Assembly (NCBI GenBank): GCA_025766275.1
Contig: JAFKAC010000003.1
Location: 1,674,001 to 1,738,000 of the forward strand
Source of the DNA: Lactarius indigo
Lineage: Eukaryota > Basidiomycota > Agaricomycetes > Russulales > Russulaceae
DNA length: 64,000 nt
Direction of reading: 5' to 3'
Shown: positions 48,601 to 60,531 of the stretch, one piece after another
Position numbering within the stretch: position 1 is the stretch's first letter
Layout: every line of letters starts with the position of its first letter
Made by a program: the position numbers and the translations under genes
Notes under the pieces: generated by a model
The model's input: the letters and a program-made list of their open reading frames with translations, nothing else
Told to the model about the DNA's origin: nothing
Database searches by the model: none

Positions 48601-50903
48601 ACTGACAAGGACCCGACGACGGGATCCTTTAGAAAGTCACGGTCGTCGATTACGTTGACGGTAAGGATGGAAGACGCGCGGTTGGTGCAGAGGAATTCAG
48701 TCGTGGATTCCCATATGGGTTGCACAGTGTGTTTCACACGAGCAGTCGTGTGAATTGGCACGGCGGAATCACCAAGGAAGATCTTGGCGTAAGGGTTCAA
48801 ATCGGCGGTACGTGGCTTGGATGTATCGAGTTCTTTGGCCTGATGAATTGTGAACCGCACAATGCCGACACCTGCTCAGCAGGTCACGAATAAGCGAAGG
48901 ATCGCGGAAGAACAAAGGCGACATACTGGATTCAGGGAGCTCTTCAACCCCAGATTCATCGACCTGAGGCTTCAGTACAGGAAAGTATGATACGTCGAAG
49001 CGAAGCTCTCCCCTTTCCTTGCCGTCTTTCAGAAGTGGAAGGGACAAGTCCTCCTGAGTAGCGTCCTCATCGAGCTTGCTGAGTTCGAATATGCTCGCAC
49101 CGAGTTCGGTATCCTTTCGGTGTTCGTTATAATCCATGACGGTAAGGACAAGGTTGTCCGTGAGACGATTGATAAGCAAGAATTTGGTCTCATTCCATGA
49201 CGGGTTGTACCTAAGGAAATATTAATGAGTATTTTCACGTGTGAATCCATAGCCAGGAGACCTACGTGCTGTCCTTGTACTTGGTTTTTGTCAACTCCGT
49301 AAGGTTGTTTATACTGAAACTAACGTATGGGTCAGGAGTTCCGCCACCAATCTTGCTTGCCTTGATATTGCGCGCGTTGTATACAGTGACTTTGATGACG
49401 CCAATCGCCGCATCCACCGGAGCCCCAGAAAGGAGCTGTTCGAGATTGAGGGTAAACACGTTGGGGTCGTACATCATGGGGCCAAGAATTGAGTGGATCA
49501 TGTCACGAATGAAGGAAGACAAGCCGGGAATCTGCACGTATAGGGGTCAGGCATGGAAGAGAAGGTCACATAGCGCAAGGTGCTGCGTGCATGCGTACGT
49601 TCATCATGTCAAAGCCAAAGGTCTCGCCTCCAATAGGCTTGAGAACATAGTCGATAACAGGCTTTTCGAGGAAGCACATATCCACGACTTGGACATGAGG
49701 AAAGCTGCTCATGAGTTTAAGTCGAATACGCAACAGCCCCGAGATAGTCACATCTTCTACTAAGACTGGGAACTTGGCGGAGGCTGGTCCCTTGCCGACT
49801 CGAATGCTAAGAACAACTTTGGGATTGCTCTTCGTGGCTAGCTGACGCTGGGTCAGGTCAGACACATCATTAGGAGTGAATGAGATGCCCCAATCCATCA
49901 AGACTTCATCTTCCGCCGTCCTTGGGAACGTGCGGACTTTGTCGATTCGAGGAGCCTTATTTCCGAGCGTGAATTGAGTGAGACGGAGAGAGTCAAGGAA
50001 CGGGGGACAATTCGTGCTCAGAGTCTGGTCAACGAACGCGACGATCGTCGCAGAGAGGACAGGCTCGTAAATGAGCCAGAAGCGATCCAAAAAATTGTTC
50101 ATCCATTCTGCGGACTCGTGCTCGGACGCCAGCCTGGTTTTGACGAGCTCTCGTTGAATGTCGTCGCGTGCGCGTTGCCGTATACGAGCCATGGAGGTGG
50201 TGTAATATGTGCAACACGAAGCCAGAAGGATAAAGAGCCAGCCCCAGCCGAGGTTGAAGAGTGTCATAAGATGAGATACGATGACAGCCTTGTATGGTCC
50301 AGGAGGTGATCGTCAGCTCGTAAAGAGAAAGTACGCAAGATGGACATACAGAGATGATGACCGCAGCATTGTAGTACCATTCACCGTAATACTGCTGGGA
50401 GATCCAGGAATTCATGAGACGAAGCTGCTTCTGGTCCTCTTCCTCCAGAGGATTATCGATATCAGTGAACGCCCGCCAGCCGACTTTGTACCAGTCGGGA
50501 ATCCCGGTAGCCTCTGAGGTAGGTAGGGAGCCTGGAAGCTGTTGAGGGATATCTTTGGGCTGTTCCTTGTCCACATCTTGGATGGTGATGGTGGGAAGTA
50601 GACTAGCATTTCCTGTGTCGACAGCGACCTCTGGAAAGGGGAAGTCGATACGGAGAAAGAAGCGCCATGGGAAATAGACAGACCTCGACCACCATTTGGT
50701 TTCTCAGGGGAAGTAGTAGTTGTACTGTTCAATTTAGTTCTGGCTTTGCCGGCGGCTGCAGCCTTTTCTGCAGGAGGGGCATCTGGGTCAAAGGAGTGAA
50801 CGGCTACATTTCCCCTGGCGGCATCACTTTGAAGGATGTCATTGGCTTGTGAATGCGCCCGGATGGTCGAGGATGGACCATTTGGAGGTAAAGAGGAAGC
50901 CAT
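45671..50903 (-). CDS. Tricalbin / extended synaptotagmin, ER-plasma membrane tether
   Basis: Tricalbins tether cortical ER to the plasma membrane and transfer lipid. The start ATG at 50901-50903 gives MASSLPPNGPSSTIRAHSQA. After a disordered N-terminus comes the ER hairpin (LFNLGWGWLFILLASCC). The lipid-binding SMP domain follows (SAEWMNNFLDRFWLIYEPVL, KFPVLVEDVTISGLLRIRLK, VDMCFLEKPVIDYVLKPIGG). At least five C2 modules follow. The first has GGGTPDPYVSFSI and LVLTVMDYNEHRKDTELG with Asp ligands; another has RGGKSDPFAVFTLNGERVYK. The last (DVKPYAIVRIGEKEHKTKHA) seems to lack part of the acidic calcium site. A poly-Ser linker (DASSSSSSSSSEV) separates the third and fourth. It ends GRRPVQDKDE with TAG at 45671-45673. 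About 1,400 residues, over ten introns. Confidence 0.92.
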
Positions 50904-51134
50904 TGTTCGGGGGGGAAACAAAGAGAGTCGAAAACGGAGGCAGACCGGGCAGGCGTGTTATGTGCATACACCCGCTCGCTCCGTTGATGTCATGTCCCGT
51001 TCTAAATCGAGCCACAATTCCACGCGAAATTTCCAAACAAACATTCCATGCTTGCGCGTCAGTTCTAGTACAAATAAATCAAAATAAACAGTGCCTTACA
51101 GTCGGTTCGAAATAATCATAAACATCATTCACCT

Positions 51135-52646
51135 ATGAGCAGCCCGTCGTCTCTCCGAGATCTCTACAGCACCAATTCGCCAACATGGTCCTTTACTACG
51201 CCTCCGAACTCGACCCGTCCACCGCCACCATCGTCCTCCGGCATCCCCCCTCACACGTTCTCCTCACGTCCGGTACAAAATTCTGTCTTTGAACTCTCTC
51301 CAGGACTTGCAGAGCCAGGCGGACTAGAGATGGGTCTGCTATTCAAGACCCTCGTTGCCAGCGCCGTACTTGAATATACTACTACGGTTATCGCAATGCC
51401 ATGGGAAGTTGGCAAGTGCCTTTTGCAAGTGCAATGGGTCCCAAGAGATGTTTGTCAGATCGACGATGCGGAGCTTGCAACGGAGGAAGTCACGGATGAG
51501 GTACGTCATGGGATCTTCACACTTCGTTCGCTTTAGACCTATCCTTTGTAGCTCAGTGACGATGAATCTGGCGAAGAGTCCTACTTCGCTGATCCACTCA
51601 ACTCGGGGCCATCGCGTTATCCTGTACCGCGCCCGGCGGACGAGCGTGGATACGTTGTGCGCAAGGACGTGATGGAGGAGAGTACGCGTCCAGATTATGT
51701 CATTCCAGTTGGGAGTGTGGACGGAGTGTGGGCTATGATGAAGACGCTTGGTCGTTTTCGCGGCGAAGGCTGGCTCGCGCTTTGGAAAGGTCTGTGTCCC
51801 AGGCATCTCGTCGATATGAGCGCGACGCTGAGGCTTTGACGAACGACACTCGATCGAAAAGGGCTGCTCACCGAGTGCATTACCGACATGCTTTCCTCAA
51901 CGATGCAACCACTAATTCATAATGCACTGCAGAGCCTCGCCTCGTCGTATATATTCCCTGGGACTTTTACTTCACTCCTCATCCCGGTGGCTTCTCATCT
52001 TATCACCGGTTTTATTCTATCTCCTCTAGATCTCGTCCGGACGCGTCTCATCGTTCAGTCGTTCGACCCACAACACAGAACGTATACAGGACCAATCGAT
52101 GCATTACGGAAAATCATACGGGACGAAGGAGGACTACGGGGTCTATACCTGCACCCACACCTGCTTATCCCAACGGTGCTGGACAGCACGATGCGACCAT
52201 TAATGTCGCTAGCGTTACCGCCTGTGCTCGCTGCCCGACTGTTCCCAGGAACACTCGTTTCTATGGAGAACAGCCCGGTGGCGTGGGGGGTGGTTGAATT
52301 TACGAGCAGCTGCATCGGTTTACTGGCGACGCTACCATTTGAGACGGTGCGACGACGACTTCAAGTACAGGTGCGAGGACGTGCGCAGCCACTGAAGACG
52401 TGCGTAGAGAAACGACCGGTGCCGTATAACGGGGTTGTGGATGCGTTGTGGCATATTCTCACAGAGGAACGGTCGGACTTACCAATTCGACACCAAAGGA
52501 AAGATGAACACGTGAGCATGTGGCAAAAGACAGGATTGGGACAGCTGTATCGGGGGCTGGGCGTGAGACTCGGGGCAGGTGCCATCGTCTTCGTTCTGGG
52601 GATTCTCACTGGGGGTGGGGACGAAACAGGCTGGGCTGAGTTATAG
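51135..52646 (+). CDS. UGO1: Mitochondrial outer-membrane carrier-like fusion protein Ugo1
   Basis: Ugo1 links Fzo1 and Mgm1 during mitochondrial fusion and is a modified SLC25 carrier of the outer membrane (animal relative SLC25A46). The start ATG at 51135 gives MSSPSSLRDLYSTNSPTWSF. A Pro/Ser-rich N-terminus of about 70 residues is followed by carrier repeats. The PxDxxR signatures are visible as SPLDLVRTRLIVQ and, relaxed, LPFETVRRRLQVQ; an earlier repeat has MPWEVGKCLLQVQW. The carrier follow-up motifs include GLRGLYLHP and GLGQLYRGLGVRLGAGAIVF. An acidic insert (LSDDESGEESYFADP) separates the first repeats. It ends DETGWAEL with TAG at 52644-52646. Two introns. A metabolite carrier is less likely because two of the three signatures are degenerate. 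Confidence 0.82.
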
Positions 52647-52732
52647 CGATGACTGTCATAGCCCCAACCAATTCAATTATTAGCATATACACGCCCACGC
52701 GCATACATACACAATTCGCTCCTCCCCCGACA

Positions 52733-54377
52733 ATGTCGTCTGATCATACAAACTATTCAACCAATCTCCTTTCTCGTGCACTTCATCGCATCCGTTCTAT
52801 CCCTCCAAGGGTCATCACCTCTCCTCCAACTCGTAACGTCTCTTTTCCATTTTCCATTTTCTTTCTGGGGCTCAACACTTTCTGTAGAACCACGACGCGC
52901 TGCGGTAGCTCTTATCCTCCGCGTCGTCCCTCCTCATAATTTCCATCTCCCTCTAAAACCTGTCACCCCTCCTTCTCTCACTCAATTTTTTGACCTTGAC
53001 TGGGTAAAACATCCCGCGGCCCGTCCGGAGATCCTATTCGTCCGTCGTCAGAAACCAGATAACGCTGAGACCAACGAGAACACTCGTGATGCCCACGTCG
53101 CCTTTCCTGGTGGTCGTACGGAGGAAGGAGATGAAGGCAGCCTGTACACGGGTGTGATTTCTTTATTTTTTTTTGGTCTCCTCTCCTAATTCAACCAATT
53201 TGCTGAACTGTCGTTTAGCCATGCGACAAACCTGGGAAGAAATCGGCCTTGATCTCGCAGAGAGTGACTACACTTGTGTGGGGCAGCTCGACGACCGAGA
53301 GATAACTACTTCTCTTGGTAAACGACTTCTTATGATTCTTTCTCCCTTCGGTTAGTTCCACTCTGTCTCATCTGGCTGTCTGCTTTCTACTTACATCGCC
53401 CAGTATTCTTACAGCTCACCCCGACCGAAACACCCACAGAGCCCGTTCCGGAAACTAGTCTTCATTGGGTACCGTTGAACTCGCTTTATCCCGAGCGTAC
53501 TGGTCCAGGCACTACCTCTCATCCTCTATGGTCAAGCGTCACAGTTGATACCGCTTCTCGCCTTACGCCCAGACACTCCCGCATCCTTCGTCCCCTTATG
53601 CGTGTCCTTGTAGGCACTATGCAATTCCCCGCTCTTGTCCTCTCCAATCCTCATCCACCTACCTCCGGGTTACTTGACGAAAAGTCTTCTTCGCTTCGCC
53701 CACTTGCGGCAGAAACAGGCATTCTCAATCCTGCGCTACATCCTGCCACTGCATCACTTTATCCGTATGCCAAGAGCGCTGAATCCCAGGATCTCAAACT
53801 GTGGGGCCTGTCACTCGGAATGACACTCGACCTTCTGTCTTATATGTCCCCATCCCCTGGCGTACCTCTTACCCCATGGGACTCTGACGAACTCATGGGC
53901 GTGGAGGGTGTTTTAGATGAGGATTGGGATGAGAGGAGTAAGCACAAGGGCGCAAAGGGGAGGATCAACGCGCCTCCCAGCTTGACGAGCGTCTTCCCTC
54001 GGTTTTCATATCCAGACGTCAACTTTTGGATTTGGTACGCTTACCGTCACTCCGGCACGGTCATTCTTTTCGAATGAACACACTGATCATTGTCCTTATC
54101 CGTGTAGGGTGTTTGGGAAACGTTACCGTCAGGTTATCCGTAGTTGGGAGGCGTCTCTCCGAGTAGGTGGTACAAATGATACACGGTCAGTTACTGTGCT
54201 ATTGTGTCTACATGGACTATTCATCATCATCTGGTCGTATCTAGAGTCAATTGGACAGGTGCCGCACTGACGACATTTTACGCTGCCGTTCGCAAGGCAC
54301 TTGTCGTCGTGCTCATTTTGCGCGCCATTGGTGTGCTCTGTGGGGTTGCTCTCGGTGTCTGGTGGATGCTTCGATGA
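52733..54377 (+). CDS. Membrane-anchored Nudix hydrolase, CoA-diphosphatase-like
   Basis: Nudix enzymes cut nucleoside diphosphates linked to other groups; the closest layout is the NUDT7/8-Pcd1 coenzyme A diphosphatase group. The start ATG at 52733 gives MSSDHTNYSTNLLSRALHRI. The core has RRAAVALILRVVP, EILFVRRQKP and the Nudix box FPGGRTEEGDEGSLYTAMRQ then TWEEIGLDL. The first Glu of the usual RE pair is Gln (RQTWEE), so catalysis would rest on the EE pair. A 200-residue C-terminal extension has no recognised domain. The last exon encodes one membrane helix (VVLILRAIGVLCGVALGVWW), ending MLR with TGA at 54375-54377. The membrane anchor suggests action at an organelle membrane; substrate is inferred. 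Confidence 0.82.
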
Positions 54378-54807
54378 CAGACAGGTGGCATAGCCTCAGT
54401 AAGAGCGAGACGGATGGTCCCATCCGAAAGTTATGCACAAATTAATCTGGCAACAACAATTTTGCCCCTTACTGGCGCGCATTCGGATTACGCCTATAAT
54501 CCTCATCCTATGACCAGTTTTATTCACTTTCCGTGTCTCTGTGGTTTAATGTCAGCGCTCGAAGGAGCTCCTCATGTTATCTTGTGCGGGTCGTGTTCGT
54601 GGACAGAGGGCTGTTCTCATTCTCGACGGTCCTCGACACCCAACATAACGTCACGCAAAAATGGCTTAAATCACATTGCTCTCACATTGCTTTTACAAAG
54701 GGACAAAATCCTCACACTTCCGCAACGCCGTCGCCGTTCTAGTCATCCATCGGAGGTGGGTTGGTGTGGCCTTTGGTAATCGGTACCGCATTGGTACTGT
54801 TGATAAG
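54378..54807. other. Spacer between Nudix gene and damaged orphan
   Basis: 430 bp with only small frames of no recognised family; presumably 3' flanks of the two convergent loci. Confidence 0.4.
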
Positions 54808-55825
54808 TTAGCTCATAGGGAGAATTAAATTCGTGGACAAAAATAAGGGATTTACTGTAAATGCTATTTCAGTAGTTGTATCGGCGTCGATGATTGAGTT
54901 GTCCTGTCGCAGCGCCTCTGCATCCCGAGACTTTTCCAACGCCTCCTTAGCAAACTCGAGCGCTTTATCCCAGCCATCCAAACTCTTCTGCTGTCTATGT
55001 CGAGATCGAAACGCCTTCAAGCTCGCGATATAGGCGATAGCGACAAGTTGAATACAGTCTCGCATAAGGGCGCAGCTACGAATGAACGCACGCGCAGTGG
55101 GTTCCCACGAGAAATCGACAAGTAGAAGTCCTTTTCCAGAAAGACCAAGGAAAGGACTTCCCCGGACAACACCCATCGAGGCCTTATATGGTTTGGTGCT
55201 GCCATCAAAAGTGAAGAATTGGAACCTGCTTCCGGCGCAGAGGATGCCGTAGATCGATACACTAAGATCGGCTTGCGCACTGTTCGGGTAGCAAGCTGTG
55301 GGTTTGACAGCACACTGAGAAATCAGTGGCGGTTCTATGTTACGAGCTTGACCGTCACATTCCACTATTACTTGGGCAACGGCATTCAGACATTCTTCTT
55401 CTTTCTCGATTTTCAGTTTCACCTCGACAAATACGAACGCAAGGACACCAAATACCTTAAAATAATATGTGACCCTGTGTTGCAGTCACCCATGAGTGAC
55501 TCTTGTGTGTTCTGGATAGAACTGCCAAACAGAGCCACCAGGCGATTGAAGACCTGATGAGTACTTTAAAAATTCCGCGGTCCAAGCGGGTATTTGGGAA
55601 CGACACCCACAGGAACCTTGTTTCTTCCGTATTGTGGTTTCGTAGAGTGCCATATTGAAACAACGGAACGTCCATTTCCATCACGACGTCTTTGAACAGC
55701 GCAGTAGGAATTCGGGAACGGCAGAGATCAAACGAGGGAGCATCATAGAAATGCCGTATACGGTCCAGCCCAACGAATGGAGCAACGTCCCGATACTTGA
55801 CATTAGAGAAGTTGATGTTCAAGCC
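54808..55825 (-). pseudogene. Lineage-specific Agaricomycete protein with VEVK motif, likely damaged
   Basis: Two blocks read on the minus strand. The first, 55457-55825, gives RIRHFYDAPSFDLCRSRIPT and, after a plausible intron (GTGTCG to TCAG), VFNRLVALFGSSIQNTQESL. The second, 54808-55470, gives GVLAFVFVEVKLKIEKEEE, NAVAQVIVECD, IYGILCAGSRFQFFTFDGST and ALEFAKEALEKSRDAEALRQ. Their frames differ by one base at a run of four T near 55460; one more T would join them. The order of a VEVK strand, a helix ending IVECD and a YGIL-FFxFD hairpin resembles PD-(D/E)XK nuclease-like proteins expanded in Agaricomycetes. That reading is from memory of the pattern, not a search. No start codon was found; upstream exons may extend to about 56010. 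Confidence 0.4.
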
Positions 55826-56368
55826 CCTTTCTAAGAGAGAATGTGTTGAGCCTCATTCTAGAATAACTTAGGTTCAAAGCTAGCCTTTCCAGATCGAAAT
55901 GGTAATCCCCCATTAGGTGTAGTATGGCAACTTCAACTGACACGTTATCACCGATAGCTCGATGGAGTTGCTGTAATATAATCATTGAACTGGCCTTGTT
56001 TCTCTCACACATGTTGAGACGACAAGAACATTGACAATAGACGTTGATGAGAGAGCCACTGTGGAGTACGATGATGGCGTCATGGTGTCATCAGGATATT
56101 GGATCCTTGTAGAACAAGGGGTTCCAGATAGGCACACACACCCGTATAATTGATGACCGGGTCCGTGGCATGTACACGCTACTAGTGGATGGTGCCGAGA
56201 TTGCGCAAAACCCACATGGTTTGGGTTGATCGGACGAGTGCCGTGTGATTGTCCAACATCTCATTACTGTAAGCCAGCTAAGAAAGCAGGGTCTCAATAC
56301 ATACAACAATGCTACTACGCTACTTCTTTAATCACCGTCCATTTTTCCGCTTGGCCCTCCCGCAAGTT
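55826..56368. other. Stretch upstream of the damaged orphan
   Basis: Short minus-strand frames (for example MCERNKASSMIILQQLHRAI, near 56000) may be 5' exons of the orphan locus, but splice sites and family similarity are lacking. It lies directly downstream of the Npl4 stop. Confidence 0.3.
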
Positions 56369-58720
56369 TTACAGGGGGAGTCCGCAGACATCGCAGTCGT
56401 TTCCACTATGAGTGTTCTCAAACGTACAGTGCGGACACACACGTCCACCAGCAGTTCCCCCGCTGTCGCCCCCTCCACGCGTGGACGCGGCAATCTCGTC
56501 GAACAATTCGGGTGGTATGTCATTGGCTTCGTTTAGGAAACGGGTCGGTGGTCCATCTGGTGCGGGTTGTGTGGGACGTTGAGGCGCTGCAATAGGGTAT
56601 AATGTGAAAGTAATCGTGAGCACAGACAACGACTGCGACTAGGTGACATATAGAGAAACATACGCGCGCTTTCGCGTGCAAACGTTATGAGCGTCTGCCA
56701 GCTTTCTGTCACCAACAGCGAGTCCAGTACGGTGGGGTCGTTCAGGTCCGGCGCAGTCGCGACACGAAGGAATACGATTATGTCAACCTAATCACAAAGA
56801 CTAAGCATGGGGGGACAGACAGCGCTCAGTCGGGGGGAAGCCTACCTCAGAGAGGAGCCCGGAATTACCAAGGAAGGCGACGAGGTGCCAATCGCTGAGC
56901 CATTTCGCAAGCTCGAGCCGGCGGTGAGTATTGGCGTCTTGCCGACTGATTTGCACATCTGGAGCGCCAAGTTCGTTGAGCGAGTGCATCACCTGCTCGA
57001 TCGACTGGTCTTCGAGCCCCGGACGATTCTCGATCGCAAATTGATGCGAACGGAAGGCAGGCGAGGGGTTTTGCGGAAAACCATGCGTGACCTATTCACC
57101 ACGGCGGTTCTTTCAGTCATCGATAGAACAAGGACAGGCAAGATTATAGGGACGTACGTTGACGAGAAGGTACTCGACTGGAAACGCGGGCTTGGCGCTC
57201 TTCTTGACTTCGATACCGTACTCATTTCGATAGCGAAAGAAGACATCGGGTACGTATCGCGCTGTACCGCCGTCCTCGCCGCGACTATCCTCTTTGACGC
57301 GCATGGCGCCAGGGGAAACGCTGGCTTCGATCATGTCCGCCTGCACCATCCCAACCGCCTGCTCGGACACCTGATACGCCGCAATATCCACGTCTCCGTC
57401 CTTAGTTGCAGTGAGCACTGCCGTTACAAGGCGGGAAGAAAAGTACCCGGAGGGCGAACTCCGAGACGGAGTGCGGTATTGTGACTGTAGGTGAGAGGCA
57501 AAGAGGACCTCGAGGGAAGAGAGGAAGAATGAGCCAGGGTGGCGCTTGTACACGTTCTTCGTGCGGTCCTCTGGTGTCGGATCGAGGTCCGTGAAGATGT
57601 AGCCGACAATCGTGAGCGGCGTCGAGGCATACGCGGCTAGGGTCCTGCACGCGGGCCTCGTCTTCCCACGGTAGTCCGAGTGAGAGCCCATCGAGCTCAC
57701 CTTCTTGTGGAGGCTCGTGGATAGCCTCGACGACAGCCTTCACACCCATCGGCACTTTGTCGTAGGGTTCGTATCGCCCAATGAGCCAGCCGAAGCGCTG
57801 GAGACCCGTCGAACGCCATGCCTTCAAGAAGCGATCGATGATGTCCGTCGAAGCAATCTCGAGGTGGTCTACCATGCGAAAGGGCTGGCTCTGAAGCGTA
57901 ATTGCGGAGGGCTGACATGCCGTACATATACCTGCGGGCCAGTTGGGATGTCCGCCCGTTGGACAGGGGGTCTTGACACGGTAATCTGGCTCTGCCAACG
58001 GTGGCAAAGCAGCCGCTGCGGTGGAGGAAGTCTTCGGCGTGAGTTGTCGAAGATAGGCGTGATAGGAGAGGTGCTTGATGTTATGATCCTGGTGGTACTT
58101 CCGGTCATAGGGCTCCAGCGGCATGCAATAGTCGCACATGGCATTGGCTCCGTGCTTGCAAAAGTTGAGATCTCTACTCCTGGGAATTTTTCCATCTATC
58201 TTCCGCCAATGTTGATCTACTGTGTCTTCCTGGACGGTCTCCCAAGGTCGGCTAGCAGTTGTGGCCGCCGCTGCTTTCTCGGGGGCGTGCTCTTGAGGGG
58301 CGTTCGGTGAAGATTGCTTAGTATAGGAGACAAAGACAAGTTCGCCGTGCCTAAAAAGTGCCTGTGTCAGACAGAAACGTGTCGATGAGCACTTCGTCCA
58401 CTTACCTGATGCCCAAGGATTTTAGGGTCCTTCCCCGCAGAGTGGAAACAAGAGTCTCATTTCCTCGTGGTTGATTAGATATCGAGAGTGTTGCGGGATC
58501 TGCATTATCTGTAGTTTCTAGTATCTAATGGGATTGGGACGGATCACCCCCACATTACACAAGGAAAGAAAGCGCACCATACCTTGGCCACAAGCTCCGA
58601 TATGTCGGACGTAGGTTGTAGCTCGAAGCGAAAGTTTCCATCCCTGGATCTAATTCTTACAAGCTGGATAGGTTTTACGGGGAACGTTCGCGTGTTATTG
58701 GCAACGGGTGTACGCACCAT
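56369..58720 (-). CDS. NPL4: Npl4, Cdc48/p97 cofactor with C-terminal NZF finger
   Basis: Npl4 with Ufd1 recruits ubiquitylated proteins to the Cdc48 segregase for ERAD and other extraction. The start ATG at 58718-58720 gives MVRTPVANNTRTFPVKP; then a ubiquitin-like N-terminal domain (LVRIRSRDGNFRFELQP). The zf-Npl4 zinc region follows (CDYCMPLEPYDRKYHQDHNI, KHLSYHAYLRQL, CPTGGHPNWPAGICTACQPS). The MPN-like domain reads FGWLIGRYEPYDKVPMGVKA, VVEAIHEPPQEG, and the C-terminal domain PLTIVGYIFTDLDPTPEDRT with YFSSRLVTAVL. The last exon has an NZF ubiquitin-binding finger, VCPHCTFENTHSGNDCDVCG, with the TF pair that contacts ubiquitin. It ends LPL with TAA at 56369-56371. Animal Npl4 has this finger and budding yeast lacks it. 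About 620 residues. Confidence 0.94.
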
Positions 58721-59356
58721 GGTCGAGGCGAGATTGAGAGATTGGCAAGGACGCGTCATGCCACGTGATGTCATTATCAAGGAGGGAACCGTGTACCACA
58801 CCGGGCCAACTCTTATAAATCTCTCAAAATAAACCGGACAGAACTATCTAAGGCCCAAAGATCGAAATCATTCGAGCACCATGATCGCATGTCACTATCC
58901 CCATGGCGAGGTACCTTGCAACAATGACGCGTCGTTGACGACATACTGAAAGCCCATTCTTACTACGCGCAATCAAGATAGAACTTGGGAAGTTTTGTCA
59001 GCCTCGAGCCCGAGCGTCAAGGAAACGGAAGTGGGACTGAGGGAAAGATAAGCTGGGCGGCGGGGATTCGCACCGGTGGTTTGGTTGCCTTTTCTAATGG
59101 TGTCGCCATCTTGGGTCCATATTACGAATCCATCACACTCGGTTTCGGCCTCACCATGACATGCACGAGCTCGGCGAATTCTCTTGTTCAAAGTGGCGAC
59201 CGACTCCCTGGTTTCATCTAGAAGGTATAGGTCTTCTTACAATTCCTCACTGTGCTAGGTGTAAAAGAGTGAGCCAGCCAGGATCTCGCTCCCTTGACCC
59301 CCACTCGTGTGCGGACTGGACCACGCTTCTGGAATCACCTCGTTTTTCATCTTGAT
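58721..59356. promoter_or_regulatory. Divergent Npl4/bZIP spacer with CACGTGATGTCA
   Basis: These 636 bp between two start codons hold CACGTG at 58762-58767 overlapping TGATGTCA, a one-base variant of the bZIP/CRE site TGACGTCA. It lies 42 bp upstream of the Npl4 ATG. Upstream non-coding exons of the bZIP gene may also lie here. The frames at 58973-59221 have no family similarity and were not called. Confidence 0.35.
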
Positions 59357-60366
59357 ATGGATAAGGACTCGCAACCCCTCCCTCAGCCATCAACTGGAAG
59401 TAGTCGTCGTACTAGGTCCAGCAGAGCCCGTTCAGTCAGCACACCGTCAGCATCCTCCAACGCATCCTCCATTTCTAGTAGTGTGCGTCGGCTATCTTCA
59501 ACATGCACGTATTTTCTTAATTGCGTGGCTGATGCGCACTCCAGCCCGCCCCTCAGAGTCACGCCGGGCTGAACCCGGGATGGAATTCTCAACCTCTTCC
59601 CGGACAACCAAGCGGGCCACGAAACTACGAAGAAGTGGCTCGTGCCTTGCAGACAATACAGGAGGCCTATCCTTTTCTAGCCCAGTCTGTGGCCTATCAT
59701 CAACAAGGCCCTAATATACCGGCTGTACCGCCGCAGCTATCTTCGCAACTACCGTGGCCGCCTCTTCCACCGTCTACATCTCACGGTATAGCCATACCCC
59801 AGCAAACTCCGGACTTTGGGCAGTTCTTCCTGCCGAACAGCGGATATTCACCGGCCAGCCCTGCCTTTTCCGGTCCCAGCACTCTCGACGCCGATTGCTC
59901 CAATACCCGGAGAATCAAGTTTTCAAGCTTTCACCTCATCCCAGGAAGGTACGCCAGTCGATACCGATGCAACTGCCGAGGAGAAACGCAGAAGAAATAC
60001 CGCCGCCTCTGGTTCGTTTACCCAGCTCTGGTCCGTCTCATGGTGACACGCCATAACCCAGCCATATAATTTTACACAGCACGCTTCCGGGTCAAGAAAA
60101 AGCTCAGGGCGTTCAATTTGGAACGCACGGTAACAGATCTAACGGGGCGCGTAGATGAATTGGAGCAAGAAGCAGCAGATCTGAGACGAGAAAATGGTTG
60201 GCTTAAAGAAATTGTCATGTTGAAGAGCACCAGAGTTAGGGGAGGTGACCCCGTAGCAGGGCCCTCACAACCCTCGGGCTCGCGGAATTCCAAGGACAAA
60301 GACAAGGACAACGCTGAGGAGGGTCAGAGTCCTGATGGCGAAGGGAGAGGGTCTGATACAGCATAG
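59357..60366 (+). CDS. bZIP transcription factor, Cys3/MetR/Gcn4-like
   Basis: bZIP factors of this type activate sulfur or amino-acid metabolism genes. The start ATG at 59357 gives MDKDSQPLPQPSTGSSRRTR and a Ser-rich stretch. A GTGCGT to CCAG intron joins to PAPQSHAGLNPGWNSQPLPG, then EVARALQTIQEAYPFL. The basic region is split by an intron between NTAAS and ARFRVKKK: AEEKRRRNTAASARFRVKKK, matching the fungal NxxASxRFRxKKK pattern of Cys3/MetR. The leucine zipper follows (LERTVTDLTGRVDELEQEAA, LRRENGWLKEIVMLK). A charged tail ends GRGSDTA with TAG at 60364-60366. Between about 59860 and 59915 the frame shifts by one base. Either a 40-nt intron with a poor donor (GTCCCA to GGAG) or a single-base insertion explains it. 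Confidence 0.8.
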
Positions 60367-60531
60367 GATCAGGGTAGACGTCTTACAATCGATATTGTCA
60401 ACTTGCGTCGACCTCGCTCGGCGGGGATGAACGTCTCTTGATTAGCGCCGAGGGCGTCCCACGCCCGTTCCCGTGAGCCGGCGCTCCGATCGTCATGCGA
60501 GTGGTAAAACTAAAACAATCTTTACAACCTA

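Noticed and set aside
58973..59221. Overlapping small proteins in the Npl4/bZIP spacer
   Set aside because: No ATG or family similarity; a B-box-like string at about 59060 has a mismatch in the invariant core.
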